64,000 nucleotides of DNA. It comes from Rhodamnia argentea (taxonomy: Eukaryota > Streptophyta > Magnoliopsida > Myrtales > Myrtaceae). Of this stretch, positions 1 through 11,249 are shown piece by piece. The position numbers were made by a program, and so were the translations under genes. How positions within the stretch are numbered: the stretch's first letter is position 1; each line of letters starts with the position of its first letter. Below the pieces are notes generated by a model. The model was not told the origin of the DNA and did no database searches. It saw only the letters and a list, made by a program, of their open reading frames with translations. The stretch spans positions 26,894,962 through 26,958,961 of the forward strand of contig NC_063158.1 of the NCBI RefSeq assembly GCF_020921035.1. The letters are read 5' to 3'.

Positions 1-900
1 CGAGTATCTATTGATTCATATATATTTATTGAATGAACTTTCTTTGCTATCAAGACTAAAAATGATTCTCCCCTTAGGTGCGCACACTTTCATTAGTGGA
101 AGAAGAAGAAAACAGGAAAAAGAAAAAGTGGACGAGGCATTAAGTTAAGAGTGAATAAAGAATGTCATTAATTCGTGCGTAACATTTGTCACATGATAAC
201 TAGATCTTACTTTGTTTTCCCAGTAAGAAGCACTAAAATGAAGCGGGAAAAAGCAAAAAAAAAGCGAACGGAAAGGTCAATTAATAAGGCAAGAAAGGGC
301 GGAGACAGACAAATGCATTCTCGCTCTTTCGCAAAAAATAAATGATTTAGATGATATTTTTCTAGAATTGATCTCATGTATCAAAGATAATTAGTAGATG
401 AAATTTTTTTTCATCACCGACAACATCTTATGTCTAAATATTTTCATGGACGATGAAAGTATTTTTCATTTAATCATTTTTACAAGTGATATAGATGTTC
501 AATTTTAGAAAAGAAAAATTTAAATCATTCATTTTTCATGAGACAAATTAAGCCTTATTTATAGTGATCTTTTCTTCTTCTGTTTTTGTCGGCCAATATG
601 GTGCTAGCAAAAGAATTCCAACCGAGAGTTAAACAAACATATGCATGTGCAGTTTTTTTCACAGCAAATGTGATGCTTTAGAAAAATCTTTTTCTAAAAA
701 TCACTTTCTAGAAAAATAATAATAATTTTCAGTGTTTGACTAAAATCTGAAAATAAATTGAAAAATATTTTTTGTTGTTTGGTAAGGAAAATGGAGCTTG
801 ATTTTATGCATCGTCATTTGGCAGGAAATGGTTAACATGGACGTCGGTTGTCCTATGTAGTATGACTGATGCTAACATAAATAATTTTTATAAATTTAAG
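1..900. other. AT-rich intergenic DNA with MITE-like debris
   Basis: No open frame with a recognisable product. About 650-810 carries a run rich in AGAAAAA and TTTTCTAAAAATCA words that resembles the stretches near 12150-12290 and 13950-14120, so it is probably the end of one non-autonomous DNA element family. About 830-1050 has words such as 'agtcctaaaacttgtca' that recur as degenerate pseudo-repeats typical of Mutator-like element ends. Confidence 0.4.
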
Positions 901-1019
901 GGATGTGTACACTATAAGTCCTAAAACTTGTCACGAAAATATAATCAAATTCTAAAACTTGTCAAGTTGATGCAATCAAGTCCTTTTGTTCACCGTTTGT
1001 TTAGCTAATGAATAATGCT

Positions 1020-1800
1020 AAGATGACATTATTTTAATCTTTTATTCAAATTATATTTAAATTAGATTTTTTTTTGTCAAATATGTGAACTAGATTAAGA
1101 AAAACTAAAAATGAAAAGCTAAAATTTTATTTTAAAAATAAAACTGAAAATAAATGTTGAAAAATGGCATGATCGCCTATGCGGGACAGCCGCTGTATCT
1201 AGCCATCGCCGGAGGAGGTCCGTCGGACTTGGAAGAGGGTGGCTTGCCATGGTTGGGCCCGGGCGAGGGCGCCTAGAACTGGGTGTGGCGAAGGCCGGCC
1301 ATTAGTTTGTCTTATCACACATTTTTGGTTATGCTCACGTTTTCCCTTTTCTCTCTCGCATGGCCACCGCAATAATCGTCTTGAGAGAAGAATCAATCAC
1401 AATTTAGCGTTCGCTGTTGGCCCTTCTTCTTTTGTTTCCGTTTCTTGATTGATTGTTGAGGGGCGATTGCTTTCTCGATTTGATTTTTGAAGCATATGGT
1501 TGCAAAAAGTTAGAAACCCCCTTTTTGCAGATTCTTGAGGGTTTCTCTTGGCCTCTTCGTGACGATGAATAAGATCCGGGCACACCGGGGCTCCGCGAGG
1601 CCTCGTTCTGCCCGGGCGAGGGCCAGCCACCCTCGCTCGGGGCCGGCGACCTCTACCAGCCCCTCCGGCGATGGGCGGCGGCGACAGCATCCACCGGTGA
1701 TCTACCATTTTTCTTTTTTTATTTTTAGTTTTATTTTTTTCAATAAGATTTTAGTTTTTCTTTTTTAGTTTTTCTTTATTGAATTTAAATATTTAACCAA
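1020..1800. repeat. Foldback-type element with GC-rich inverted arms
   Basis: Two arms are inverted relative to each other. The left arm (about 1100-1290) goes from AT-rich DNA into GC-rich DNA containing ccatcgccggagg, gagggtggct and gcccgggcgaggg. The right arm (about 1570-1790) holds the same words in reverse complement, ending in AT-rich DNA. The 280-bp core has a T-rich run ending in 'tttttgcag', followed by sequence that looks like a gene leader, so it may be a captured fragment. The right end abuts copia sequence, and the outer left end is not clearly defined. Confidence 0.5.
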
Positions 1801-1829
1801 AAAGAATGCTTTAAATAAAATTTGATAGA

Positions 1830-4411
1830 TTATTGCATATATACCAAAAGATCCAAAGATCAATTTGTGATTTATCATTATATGTTGATGATATACTTAT
1901 TGCTAGCATTAATATGGAGTTTGCTAATACGGTCAAAAATTGTTTGTGTTCCAATTTTGAGATAAAAGATATGGGTGAATCTGCATACATTTTTGAAATT
2001 AAGGTTCTCAGATATTATTCAAAGAGATTGTGATCTCTTTCACAAGAGACTTATATAGTTAAAGTCCTTGAATGTTTTGGTATGCAAATTTATAAACCCA
2101 AAATACTCTTATTGCAAAAGGTAAAGGTTTGAGCCGTAAAATGTATCATGAGACTCCATAAGCAAATGATGAAATGGAAAATATTCCATATGCTAGTGTT
2201 GTTGGAAGCCTAATGTACATTATGAAGTGTACTAGACCTAATACTTATTATGCAGTTGGAATGGTAAGTGTACCAGTCCAATCTAGGTTAAGCACATTGG
2301 ATTGCTGTCAAGAGATTCTCGAGATATCTGAAAAGTACTATTGATTTTTACTAAGTTATCAAAGTAGAGATCTGCGCTTTGAAGGCTATACTGATGTTGA
2401 ATGAGGAAGAGGTTTAGATAAGAGGAAATCTACCTCTAGGATTGCATTCTTACTTAGCAATGTCGTCATATCATGGAGTAGTAAGAAGCAAACATGTATA
2501 GCCTTATCCACGATAGAAATTGATCTCGTGGTGTTATCAGTAGTAGTACGAGAAAATGTTTGGCTTAAGAGATGTTTGGATCAATGAGGGGTTGTTAAGG
2601 ATACTACAGGTCCAATTATTGGTTAATTGTGATAGTCAAGTAGCAAAAGCTTACACTAAAGATCCGCTGCCAAACCAAATATATAGACACAAAGTATGAT
2701 TTTGTGAAAGACTTGTTTATGTGAAAAGATGTGAACATACAGTACATATCTACACATAGAATAATAGCAGATCTTATGATAAAGTCAATTCCTATAGATA
2801 TTTCCATTAGTCATATGTTAACAAAGGGATTAGTTCTCTACATTGAAATATCTAGAAGTGTGTAGAAGTTGAAGTACTAGATATTTATATTTGTCAAAGT
2901 TCATATTTAATGATATTTGTTATCATTATTGATGCCTATGAGTTTGTTTGACATTTATGCATATTGATGCTTAGTGCGTTATGTTTGAGAAAGTATGTCG
3001 GACATATGAGAGATTAGCCCACTCACACGGGTAATCGCCTTTATTTACTGCGTGATGAATAAAGATGAGACAATTTTAAGCTCATTATCTATGTGATAAT
3101 TGAGAGCTCGAGCTTAGAATATAGATGTCACCTTGACAAAGTGTCAAGATGAGGTCATAATATTTATTATGTCCGTAAGTGAAATAACCCACATATTTCA
3201 CTTTATCCGTCTTTAATGCCAGATGTGAGTTCTGATGGATTTTTTTTTTAAAGAAAGTAAATTTGTGAACTCAAGTTAGACATTGAGTATGTTTGAACTA
3301 TCATCTGTACGGTATTAAGAGAAAAGACATACGCTCCATGGGAAAGGAGAGAATACCGTAATACGTACTTCATATTACGTATGCACGAGACGACCAAGAA
3401 GAGTTGGCAAGAGTTTTGATCTCAACTCTATAGCCGTGTGAGACTCTTGAGGATAAAAGTTTCTCAATTTAGTCCCCTCACGACTCTTACTTATTCTCAA
3501 GATTTCTTTTTGGTGTTTGCTATCTTATAGTGTTGCCAATGGTCATGAAATTGATTCGATCTAATGGGACATTTATAGAAAAGCGAGCTGCACCGAGATT
3601 AAGAGGTTTAAGGGAAGAGGAAGATCAATTTATTTTGATGTCACATTCAATCTTTGTATTCATAGGTCGACCAATTATGATTATGTGAGTTTAATCATGA
3701 TTGTGAATACAATGTATTGTATTGAAGTACTCAAAGAGATCGAGAGATATGATGTAAATGTGAGTGATTGATCTAGGGTACTGCATACTGGATCCACTCT
3801 GAATTAATATGCCCATTTTGAGCTGCTATATATTCCCAACGAATGTATGGCAATGAGCTCTCGCAATATGTTGGTCGTACGGATTATTTGTTGATATGAA
3901 CTTTGCAGAAAAGAGAGAGTTATGTTTTAACCCTTCGTGGGCAAGTGTGAGTTGTTGAACCTTCGTGGGCAAGTGAGAGATATGGATAATCCTTCATGGG
4001 CAAGTGGGAGATGTTGGAAAACAAGGGTATATGGGAAGGACCATGGTTCACCCATGTAGGCTATCGTAGCCTTTTTCCACATTGGATAACGGCCTTTGGC
4101 GGTTATCAATTTAAACATGATCAAAGATCACGTCCTTTCGTCATTGAAAATAAGAACGACGTTCCTCTTACATTCTTACTGAACAGAGAATAAAAAACCA
4201 CAGGAATAATGACGACGAACTCCCGCTCTCCTCTCCGGAACGTCAAACAGGCGACAGATTCTCTCGCTGCATTGTAGACACTTAATCTGTGAAAAATGAG
4301 GTACGTCCGTACTGTGATGTATTTCTCCGATCGGTGATTCAAGATGATCCTAAGACTTATTAATTCCGTGTGATCCGCTGCGTATGTTAATTAGGATCGG
4401 TTCTCTTCAAT
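1830..4411 (+). mobile_element. Ty1/copia LTR retrotransposon, 5'-truncated fossil
   Basis: About 1860-2030 encodes the copia reverse transcriptase signature YVDDILIA and the downstream stretch KDMGE. About 2400-2580 matches the copia RNase H end (KRKSTSR followed by SWSSKKQ). Then comes a non-coding tail of about 1.2 kb, a purine-rich tract (aagtgggaga) and a 3' LTR starting TGTTGG at 4012. The LTR end near 4411 is uncertain. Gag, protease, integrase and the 5' LTR are absent. The element is broken in many places and looks old. It lies directly upstream of a TIR gene fragment. Confidence 0.8.
3930..4011 (+). repeat. Three near-tandem copies of a 'ccttcgtgggcaagtg' motif before the 3' LTR
   Basis: The motif cct-tcg/a-tgggcaagtg-ngag occurs three times at about 30-bp spacing (near 3931, 3959 and 3991). 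Only the last copy reads as the classic copia polypurine tract joined to TGTTGG. Confidence 0.7.
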
Positions 4412-4427
4412 ATATATATGTGGGTAG

Positions 4428-5358
4428 GCACGAAGGAGAGCTTGTGAATATGGTGGTCGCAAAGGTTTCGGGTGGATTGAAGACGACATGGATCGAACGG
4501 CCCCCCATGCTTCCTATACTGATGTCTAATTATCACTTAAGATCAGGTATCGTCTAATTCCGTTTGAACCAAGTGCCGACACCGATTTTGTGGCTGTTAA
4601 GAGTTAGCTTGGTTTTTTGGGATGTTCTTATGATTCGCATGGGCTTCATCTCATCTTCATCACTATGGTTTGTCTTGTTGGATCGCAGTGCATCATTGCT
4701 TTTTGCAGAAGAAAAGAAGAGAAAGTAAATGGCAAGTGTTCTTGGCCTTTTGCGGCCCCGATGCTCGATTTGGCTTGGCTGCTTACCTCTACATCAGCCT
4801 TGTGGCTGCAAGAATCAGAGTGTTTGACAATAATGATCCATTCCTCATAGGTAAAGATGTTGATCACGAGATTCGCAATACTATTGAGAGCTTCAAGATA
4901 TCCATTCCGATTCTCTCTGAAACTTATGCCAAATCTAGATGGTGCCTTGACAAGCTAGCTCAAATGGTTGAATGCAAAAAGGAAAGCGGCAAAAGATATT
5001 GCCTATCTTCTATAAAGTGACAACTTCACACGCGTGGGATCGTTTTCCAGAAGACATGCTTCAACTTCCACTTAAGGAGTCGACTGATGGATATATTTAT
5101 GAGGCGTGGGCGCGAGCTCTCAAGGAGGTTGAGTCCTCCAGTATCCAACAATATCAACAATGGGTAAGCACTCTCGTCATCCCTCTACCGAAATCTTAAT
5201 AGGATCCTATTATGGGAAACTTCTTACTACGCAGAACTTATTTCAATTTTATTTGGTAATTGACAGGCATGAAGGGGTACCTGTGAAACTGGTCGTCAAA
5301 GAGGTTCCGAGGTTGTTGAACGATCCCCAAACAAGTCCCTTCTCCAAGCACATCTCCC
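4428..5358 (+). pseudogene. Broken TIR resistance gene fragment, block A (linker-TIR-linker)
   Basis: Three exon-like pieces lie in order. The first (4428-4546) is a post-TIR linker (HEGELVNMVV...KTTWIER) with AG and GT borders. The second (about 4709-5163) is a TIR domain: VFLAFCGPDARFG, then the region DVDHEIRN, then SRWCLDKL, then LPIFYKV. It ends at a GTAAGC donor. The third (5267-5358) is another linker (HEGVPVKLVVKEV). The TIR has one frame break near 4980, and the usual glutamate of the WCLxEL motif is lysine, which is expected to abolish NADase activity. No NB-ARC or LRR follows. Plant TNL proteins are intracellular immune receptors; this copy cannot work as one. Block B at 9.7-11.2 kb is its close relative. 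Confidence 0.8.
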
Positions 5359-5469
5359 GTATGTGATTCCTATTTAATAAGAGTAATTTTTTCGATGACT
5401 AAGCGTGCCCTCGTTTATTATTCGTCATGTGCATTGACTTTCTAAAGAATAGCCGGTCAAGAAGTTGTT

Positions 5470-6340
5470 CTCTTCCAACTTAAGCGACCTCACCATGGCC
5501 TTGGAGAGATCATTCATCATAGGTTTCACCTTAAATTAGCAACACCATAAATTGATTTTCAATGCTCAATATTTTTTTTTAATCCAAGTGAAAATAACTC
5601 AGTAAATCTTCTATGAACTCAAGGCAACTCTGCAAAAGCCAAATACAGGCGTTCAAAGGAACATTCATGACAAAGTTAATAATTGCTGATGGATGGTCAC
5701 TTTAGAGGGGATTGGCAGTAAATTTTGCATGGAGTTAGTAACTCCAACCCTGAATCTGTACATTTGATTGAACCATTGCTAGCGAGAGTCTAAAGATGTG
5801 TAAGTTAACAATAGTATGAGCATGATCTACATAACTATTGTCGCTGATAATAAGTTTAAAACCATGCAGGCGTCGGTAAATATTGCAATGAGTTTGTAAC
5901 GTCAGTTTATGGATCGGTAGGTTTTTTCAAACTATCATCGGTAATTTCTTAGAAAGACTAGGAAGTAACCATCACAATCACAATTTGAATGATAACGTCC
6001 ACAATGGTATTAAGCTTCAGATTACATGCCTTTCAAATTTCCAAAGGGCAGCTATCTCTCCTAATTGAAAAGGATAACGCGACTATTGACTTGAATTACA
6101 AGCTTTGTCGAAACTATTGGTAGTAACCTCTCCAAAAATTTGTCATATATGGTAGAGGCTAAAGTTACCTAATCCATATGTAAATATATTGATAGTATGT
6201 TTACGTTGGAATTGCCATTATTAAGTCAATAAATGCAGATTTTATGGATGAATTATAGCTTAGAAATATGTATGTAACTATCGAGGAATCCATTGGTAGT
6301 TTAACCAATTACGTTTGCTTTAACATGGCCACTTCATCAT
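5470..6340. other. Intergenic, nothing recognised
   Basis: AT-rich DNA with no long open frame, no NB-ARC or LRR homology in any frame that I could see, and no RNA gene. About 5360-5465 still aligns with 11160-11245, so the TIR-block duplication extends slightly beyond the last linker. Confidence 0.5.
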
Positions 6341-6349
6341 TTAAGGCTA

Positions 6350-6620
6350 TTACTATTGTTAGGATTTGGCGCACAATCAAATTGAAGTAAAACGTAGAGC
6401 GAGAAAGAGAAATCTAGACACGAGATTTTATCATGGTTCACCCTTAAACTAGAGCTACATCCAACAGAGGATTCCACTATAATTAGTACCACGCACCTCT
6501 CGTTACACCACTAATAAAAAATTATGGGCTTAAATCGAAAAAAAAAAAAAAAAAAACCCTCTAGTATCGCAAGGGAATATGAATCATACTCCAACAGATA
6601 TTAGGGCGGACATGTGAATA
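6350..6620. repeat. Probable LTR or TRIM-type fragment with poly-A run
   Basis: A stretch with 'atcatggttcaccc' and 'ggattccactataat' resembles fragments of small LTR-type repeats common in plant genomes. An A run lies at about 6538-6556. No coding potential. Assigned only from the general look of the sequence. Confidence 0.3.
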
Positions 6621-6879
6621 AATTTCTTTATTGTAATGCAACTGACCCTCACTTTCCGGGACGGCTTATGAAAATGAAGTCTTGATAAAGTATTAATCAA
6701 TGAGAAGGCTGATGGGTCATTGGGAAGATCAGCCAAAAGCCCTGGTTTGCATCATGTAAGTATCTAGGGTTCGACCCAAAAAAAGGTATTTAGGGGACAT
6801 TATGTGAGGCATTTGTTGTAATATAGTGCGGAAAATATCAGATCTTGCAATCGAATTTTTTCGAAATCACCAGAGAAAG

Positions 6880-7285
6880 AATAATAATGGATACTAGAAA
6901 TTTACGTAGTTCGGTCCTAGTATCGATAGTTACTCCACGGGAAGAGCTGGCAACAAAAAATCTATAATTACAATCGCTCACACGCAAGTATTTCCCATCA
7001 AATAAACAATTCAATTTCGATGCAAAGCTCACGGCACAAATCAGAAATAGCTCTATGAACAACAGAACCAAAAGGAAAGTTCTCTGTATGCTTTTGTCTT
7101 TGTCGATCCAAATTGAGTTGCTTATATGGCGTTTGAAATACTCAAGTGTGTGTACAATTGTAACTCCGATTCTCCGATTATTAATGAATTATTTATTGAT
7201 ATGTCTTCTCATGGAGTAGGTGTCGATACTCAGACCGAACTACGTAAATCTTTAATGTCCATTATTATTATTATTATTATTATTA
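6880..7285. repeat. Imperfect inverted repeat (~80-bp arms)
   Basis: The left arm at about 6880-6962 (tttacgtagttcggtc ... tatcgatagttactccacgg) is matched in reverse complement by about 7200-7278 (tggagtaggtgtcgatactcagaccgaactacgtaaa ...). The spacer is about 240 bp. The right arm runs into an (ATT)n microsatellite at 7261-7291. It is a degraded foldback or head-to-head pair of a dispersed repeat. Confidence 0.6.
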
Positions 7286-7559
7286 TTATAGTAATTTCGC
7301 ATATTTTTTGTTGTACGGATATTTTCGCATTATGTTAGAACAGCATTTGTGAGGAAGCGCAATTACATTATATTGGATCTCCATATCGTTGACGTAGACT
7401 TCTGGTTCTGGACTAATGAAACCGCATAATCAGTAATGTCCTTGTATCCAATAACTGAATATGTAATATGTTATCATTACAAAAGATTGGGACGATTCCG
7501 ATGTGCGCTTACTATATTTAAAGCTTATTATAAAGGGGTCTCTTCTCTGACACAAAAGA

Positions 7560-8400
7560 GATCATTTTATTCGGCATAAGGTCACCAAAAGTGTTAAAAA
7601 TTATGTACAATGCTCATTTTAGTGTAAAAAAATTTCGCCGGATCAATTAAGTGTCAAACTTATTCAAAAACGATCTTTTTAGTGCCAACTCCGATATACT
7701 TGGCCGTGAATCCGAAGTGGCCTTTTTTATTAATATCTTAAGTCGAAGTGGCTCGCCAGTAGTCCATTCAGCAACTTAAGTTAAAAATAAATATTTTAAA
7801 AAAAAATAATTAGATTAAAAAATGAAAAGCTAAAAATTCAAAAAAAAAAAAAAAAAAGACTCACGGCTAGTTGTGGCCAAGCCCTCGCTTGTGGGTCACC
7901 GCCACAGCTGCCGAGAAGGGCCGGCTAGGGGGCGAGGCCTCGGCGGCCCTTGGCAAGCGCCTACTAGCCTAGACTGGGCCAGGGCACGACCCATTTTTTG
8001 CATCGCAGTCGATGGGGAAGAAAGAAATGAATATCGCCCCAGATCTAAGTGAGGGCCAGCTGTGGCGGTGGCCACCTGCGAGGGCTTGGCCACATGGTTT
8101 TCGTGCGAGAATAGTCGTAGAACGTGACGATAAAACTGGTGGAGAGTTCTGGTAAAGAAGAGGGGGTAGGAATTGACCGAATAGAAGCTCCTGATAGGAA
8201 AAGGTATTGCATTGCCGGTGAAATGCGGCGGTGCCTGACCCTGACTCGGTGTAGTTGAGGTGATTTGTATATCCAGTTTCCAAGCGTCCAAATGAGCGGA
8301 ATGTAGATTGTCTTCTTCTCTGACTCTGGCCTGAGCTCTTTTCACACGTGGGGAATTGAATGCAAATGGAGTTTCTTTGCGTTTCGGATAGGTCACCAAC
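7560..8400. other. Intergenic repeat debris, AT-rich then GC-rich
   Basis: About 7565-7760 has degenerate 'agtgtcaaactt' and 'agtgccaactccg' words typical of MULE/MITE ends. An A run lies at 7840-7857. About 7860-8110 is GC-rich (ggccaagccctcgc, ggccggctagggggcgagg), resembling the GC-rich arms at 1.2-1.7 kb and the stretch at 12.37-12.51 kb. The 167-codon open frame on the minus strand here is repeat-derived and shows no protein family. Confidence 0.4.
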
Positions 8401-8619
8401 TTAGAAAAGCTTGTGCTTCGGTCTCTACTCTACATACATGGTGATAAATACTGGATCACGACCGGTGACAGGCAAAGTCAAATAAAGGAGGCTCTACTCT
8501 TCTCCTAGTCTTTTTGTCGTAACGAGTTTTAGGAATTCATAACATATAACTTACCAATTGATCCTAGGAAGTTGAAACATGTGGTGCTTTGCTCTGCTTC
8601 TTTACACAGCGCCTTGGAT

Positions 8620-9267
8620 TAGGGGTGAGCAAGATGGACCACCCGGACCAGACCGGACCGACAGATTTAGTCCCGTTCTTGAGGTCATCTGTTCCTCAAG
8701 GTGGACCGGTGTCTGGGCAGTCCCGGTTCCTGGGTATAGGGAGGAACCGGACCAACCAAACCCAAAAAAATTTACTATTATTTTTTAAATTCATAACTTG
8801 CTGCTTAACTGAAATTAACAAAAAAATGCATAAATTAATTATGATTTTCTAAAGAAAAGAGAGAAGAAAACCTAACATTCAGAAGACGCCTTTTGTTCCG
8901 AGTCCCGACCTAATCTTGTCCCCCAAACCAAATTATATGATGACTTTGTAACACGATTTCAGCTGCTGCAGATGTTGCAAAATATGAAGATGATGACTTT
9001 GTATCACAATTCCTTTCTTCAACTCTTATGGGCTCCATCGTGGTTGGAATTATGGGTTTCTTAACTTTGTTTTCATTACTTTTTTATTTTCATTTTAACG
9101 GTTCCATTGGACCGCCTGAGAACAAGACCGGACCGGTGGTCCAATCCACCCTACAGTTCTAGGGACATTTGGTCCGATCCACGGTTCCTGAAATTGGGAA
9201 CTGGTACCACTGGCCTGTGCCACAGTTCATGAGGAAACCGGATCAATCTGGGTCATGCTCATCCCTA
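8620..9267. mobile_element. hAT-like non-autonomous DNA element
   Basis: The left end TAGGGGTGAGCA at 8620 is matched by TGCTCATCCCTA ending at 9267. The inverted ends read TAGGG(A/G)TGAGCA, as in hAT-type elements. Flanking 8-mers ccttggat and cttatgat agree at 5 of 8 positions, compatible with an aged 8-bp target duplication. Subterminal DNA is rich in accggacc and ccggttcc words. No transposase is present. A partial relative begins at 17974. Confidence 0.6.
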
Positions 9268-9660
9268 CTTATGATTCCAGAGTCCCTACCTGCCAATCCC
9301 TTTACCAGCAGGGCCACATGCCTATTAGCATGGAAGCAGATGGATAGCATTGCACACTTAACATGGGTTGGTGGATTCAGGGAATGAGCGAAAACCCGGA
9401 ACACATCCGACGCTGTCGAGGCCATTGATTTGCGAAAGATGGATTGACGATGAACAAGAGGAAGAGTCGCTGGTGGGCCCATGAGTTCTGTTGGCTATTC
9501 CGGGACTCAAAAAGATACGAGAATGATCATCGACAACTTGAAAAAATTACTGATACGTTTTTCTTTTTAAGTGTTTAAATAATTATTAAACCAATAATCA
9601 TATCATGTGGGCCATAATTATTTTTACAAAAAGATGCAATTGAGTCGACTTTTTCACTAT
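9268..9660. other. Intergenic spacer upstream of a TIR fragment
   Basis: No recognisable gene. Short open frames on both strands lack family motifs. It may contain the remnant promoter of the TIR gene fragment that starts near 9681. Confidence 0.4.
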
Positions 9661-9680
9661 GAACAGGAAAACTACGAACA

Positions 9681-11155
9681 ATGAAGAAAAGGAATGCCCC
9701 CGCAACTATAACACTAGACCCTCTGTCCTTGCATTCTTACAGGTTCCTGCAGCAGAACACGAGCATGGTCCCTCGGCATTACCACGTGTTCCTGAGCTAC
9801 GGCGGCGGAGACACTCGGACTGGTTTCGCCGATTTCCTCTACAACAGCCTGGTAGCTGCTGGGTCCACGTGTTCAGGCACGACGACATGCTCCCTGTCGG
9901 CAAGCAGATTGGCCAGGAGAACCTCTGGGCCATTAGGAGATGTAGGATCGCAGTTCCCATCGTTTCCGAACAGTATGCACAGAGCAATTGGTGCATCCGC
10001 GAGCTCATCGAGATCGTGTGTTGCCACAGACATTATGGCAAATTAGTCTTCCCTATATTCTATCAACTGGAGGTTGAAGATGTACGTGATCAACTCGGTA
10101 GCTTTAAAAAGGCTCTATGTACGCTTAAGAAGCAGTCCAGCACAGAAGAAATGCAAGAATGGCGAGAAGCGTTGACTTTTGTGGCGAGGATTAAAGGATG
10201 GATATCAAAGACTGTTGCTAATGGGTATGTATATATTTATGCTTATACGTGTGTATGTACGTACTTACGAATCTAAGAAGAATATGATCACAAATCTGAA
10301 TCCGTACCCCTGGGCACTTGGTAGGCACGAAGGGGAGCTGGTGAAAATGGTGGTCGCAAAGGTTTCGAGTGAATTGAAGACGACATGGATCGAACGGCTC
10401 CCCATGTTTCCTATACTGATGTCTAATTATTACGTAAGATCAGGTATCGCCTAACTCCTTTTGTGATGTTCTTATGAGTCGCATTGGCTTCATCTTCATC
10501 ACTTTGGTTCCTCTTGTTGGATCGCAGCGCATCATTGCTTCTTGCAGAATAAAAGAAGAGAAAATAATTGCCAAGTGCTCTTGGCCTTTCGTGACCCTCA
10601 TACTCGATTCGACTTGCTGCTTACCTCTACATCAGCCTTGTAGATATCGGTCACGAGATTCACAATGCCATCGAGTGCTCCAAGATATCCATTCCGATTC
10701 TCTTTGAAAATTATGCCAAGTCTAAATGGTGCCTGGACGAGCTAGCTCAAATGGTTGAATGCAAGAGAAGAAAGAGGCTAAAGTTATTGCCCATCTTCTA
10801 TAAAGTGACAACCTTCCAGGTGCGAGATCACTTCAAGAAGACATGCTTCAACTTAAAGTTAATGAGTTGATCCATGGATATATTTTTGAGCGGTGGGAGC
10901 GAGGTCTCAAAGAGGTCGAATCCTCCCACGAATGGGTATCGAACAATATCGACAACGGTACTTACTTTCATAATTCTCCCCCTCCAAAACCTTAATCTGA
11001 TCCTATTATTGGAAACTTTTATGCTACAAAGAGCTTACTTCAGTTTTATTTTCCAATGGACAGGCACGAAGGGGTACCCGTAAAACTGGTCGTCAAGGAG
11101 GTTTCAAGGTTGTTGAATGATCCCCAAACACGTCCCATCCCAAAGCACATCTCCC
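9681..11155 (+). pseudogene. Broken TIR resistance gene fragment, block B (TIR-linker-TIR-linker)
   Basis: TIR1 starts at ATG 9681 and reads YHVFLSYGGGDTRTGF, then FRHDDMLPVGK, SNWCIREL, LVFPIFYQL and a terminal EWREAL, ending at a GTATGT donor near 10228. One frame break near 9863 separates its halves. The catalytic-type glutamate of WCIREL is kept. The linker exon HEGELVKMVV follows (10325-10443), then an intron and a second TIR (about 10548-10950) that has lost the segment between SLV and GHEIHN but keeps WCLDEL and LPIFYKV. A second linker HEGVPVKLVVKEV follows (11064-11155). There is no NB-ARC or LRR downstream. The second half is a duplicate of block A. In life it would be a TIR-type immune receptor part, possibly with two TIR domains. 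Confidence 0.8.
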
Positions 11156-11249
11156 GTATGTGATTCCTATTTTACACGAGTAATTTCCTCGATGATTAAG
11201 CGTGTCCTCGTCATTTGCCTTGACTTTCTAAAGACCGGCGAGCAATTCT

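Noticed and set aside
7896-8399. 167-codon minus-strand open frame
   Set aside because: Lies in a GC-rich repeat shared with other loci and has no domain.
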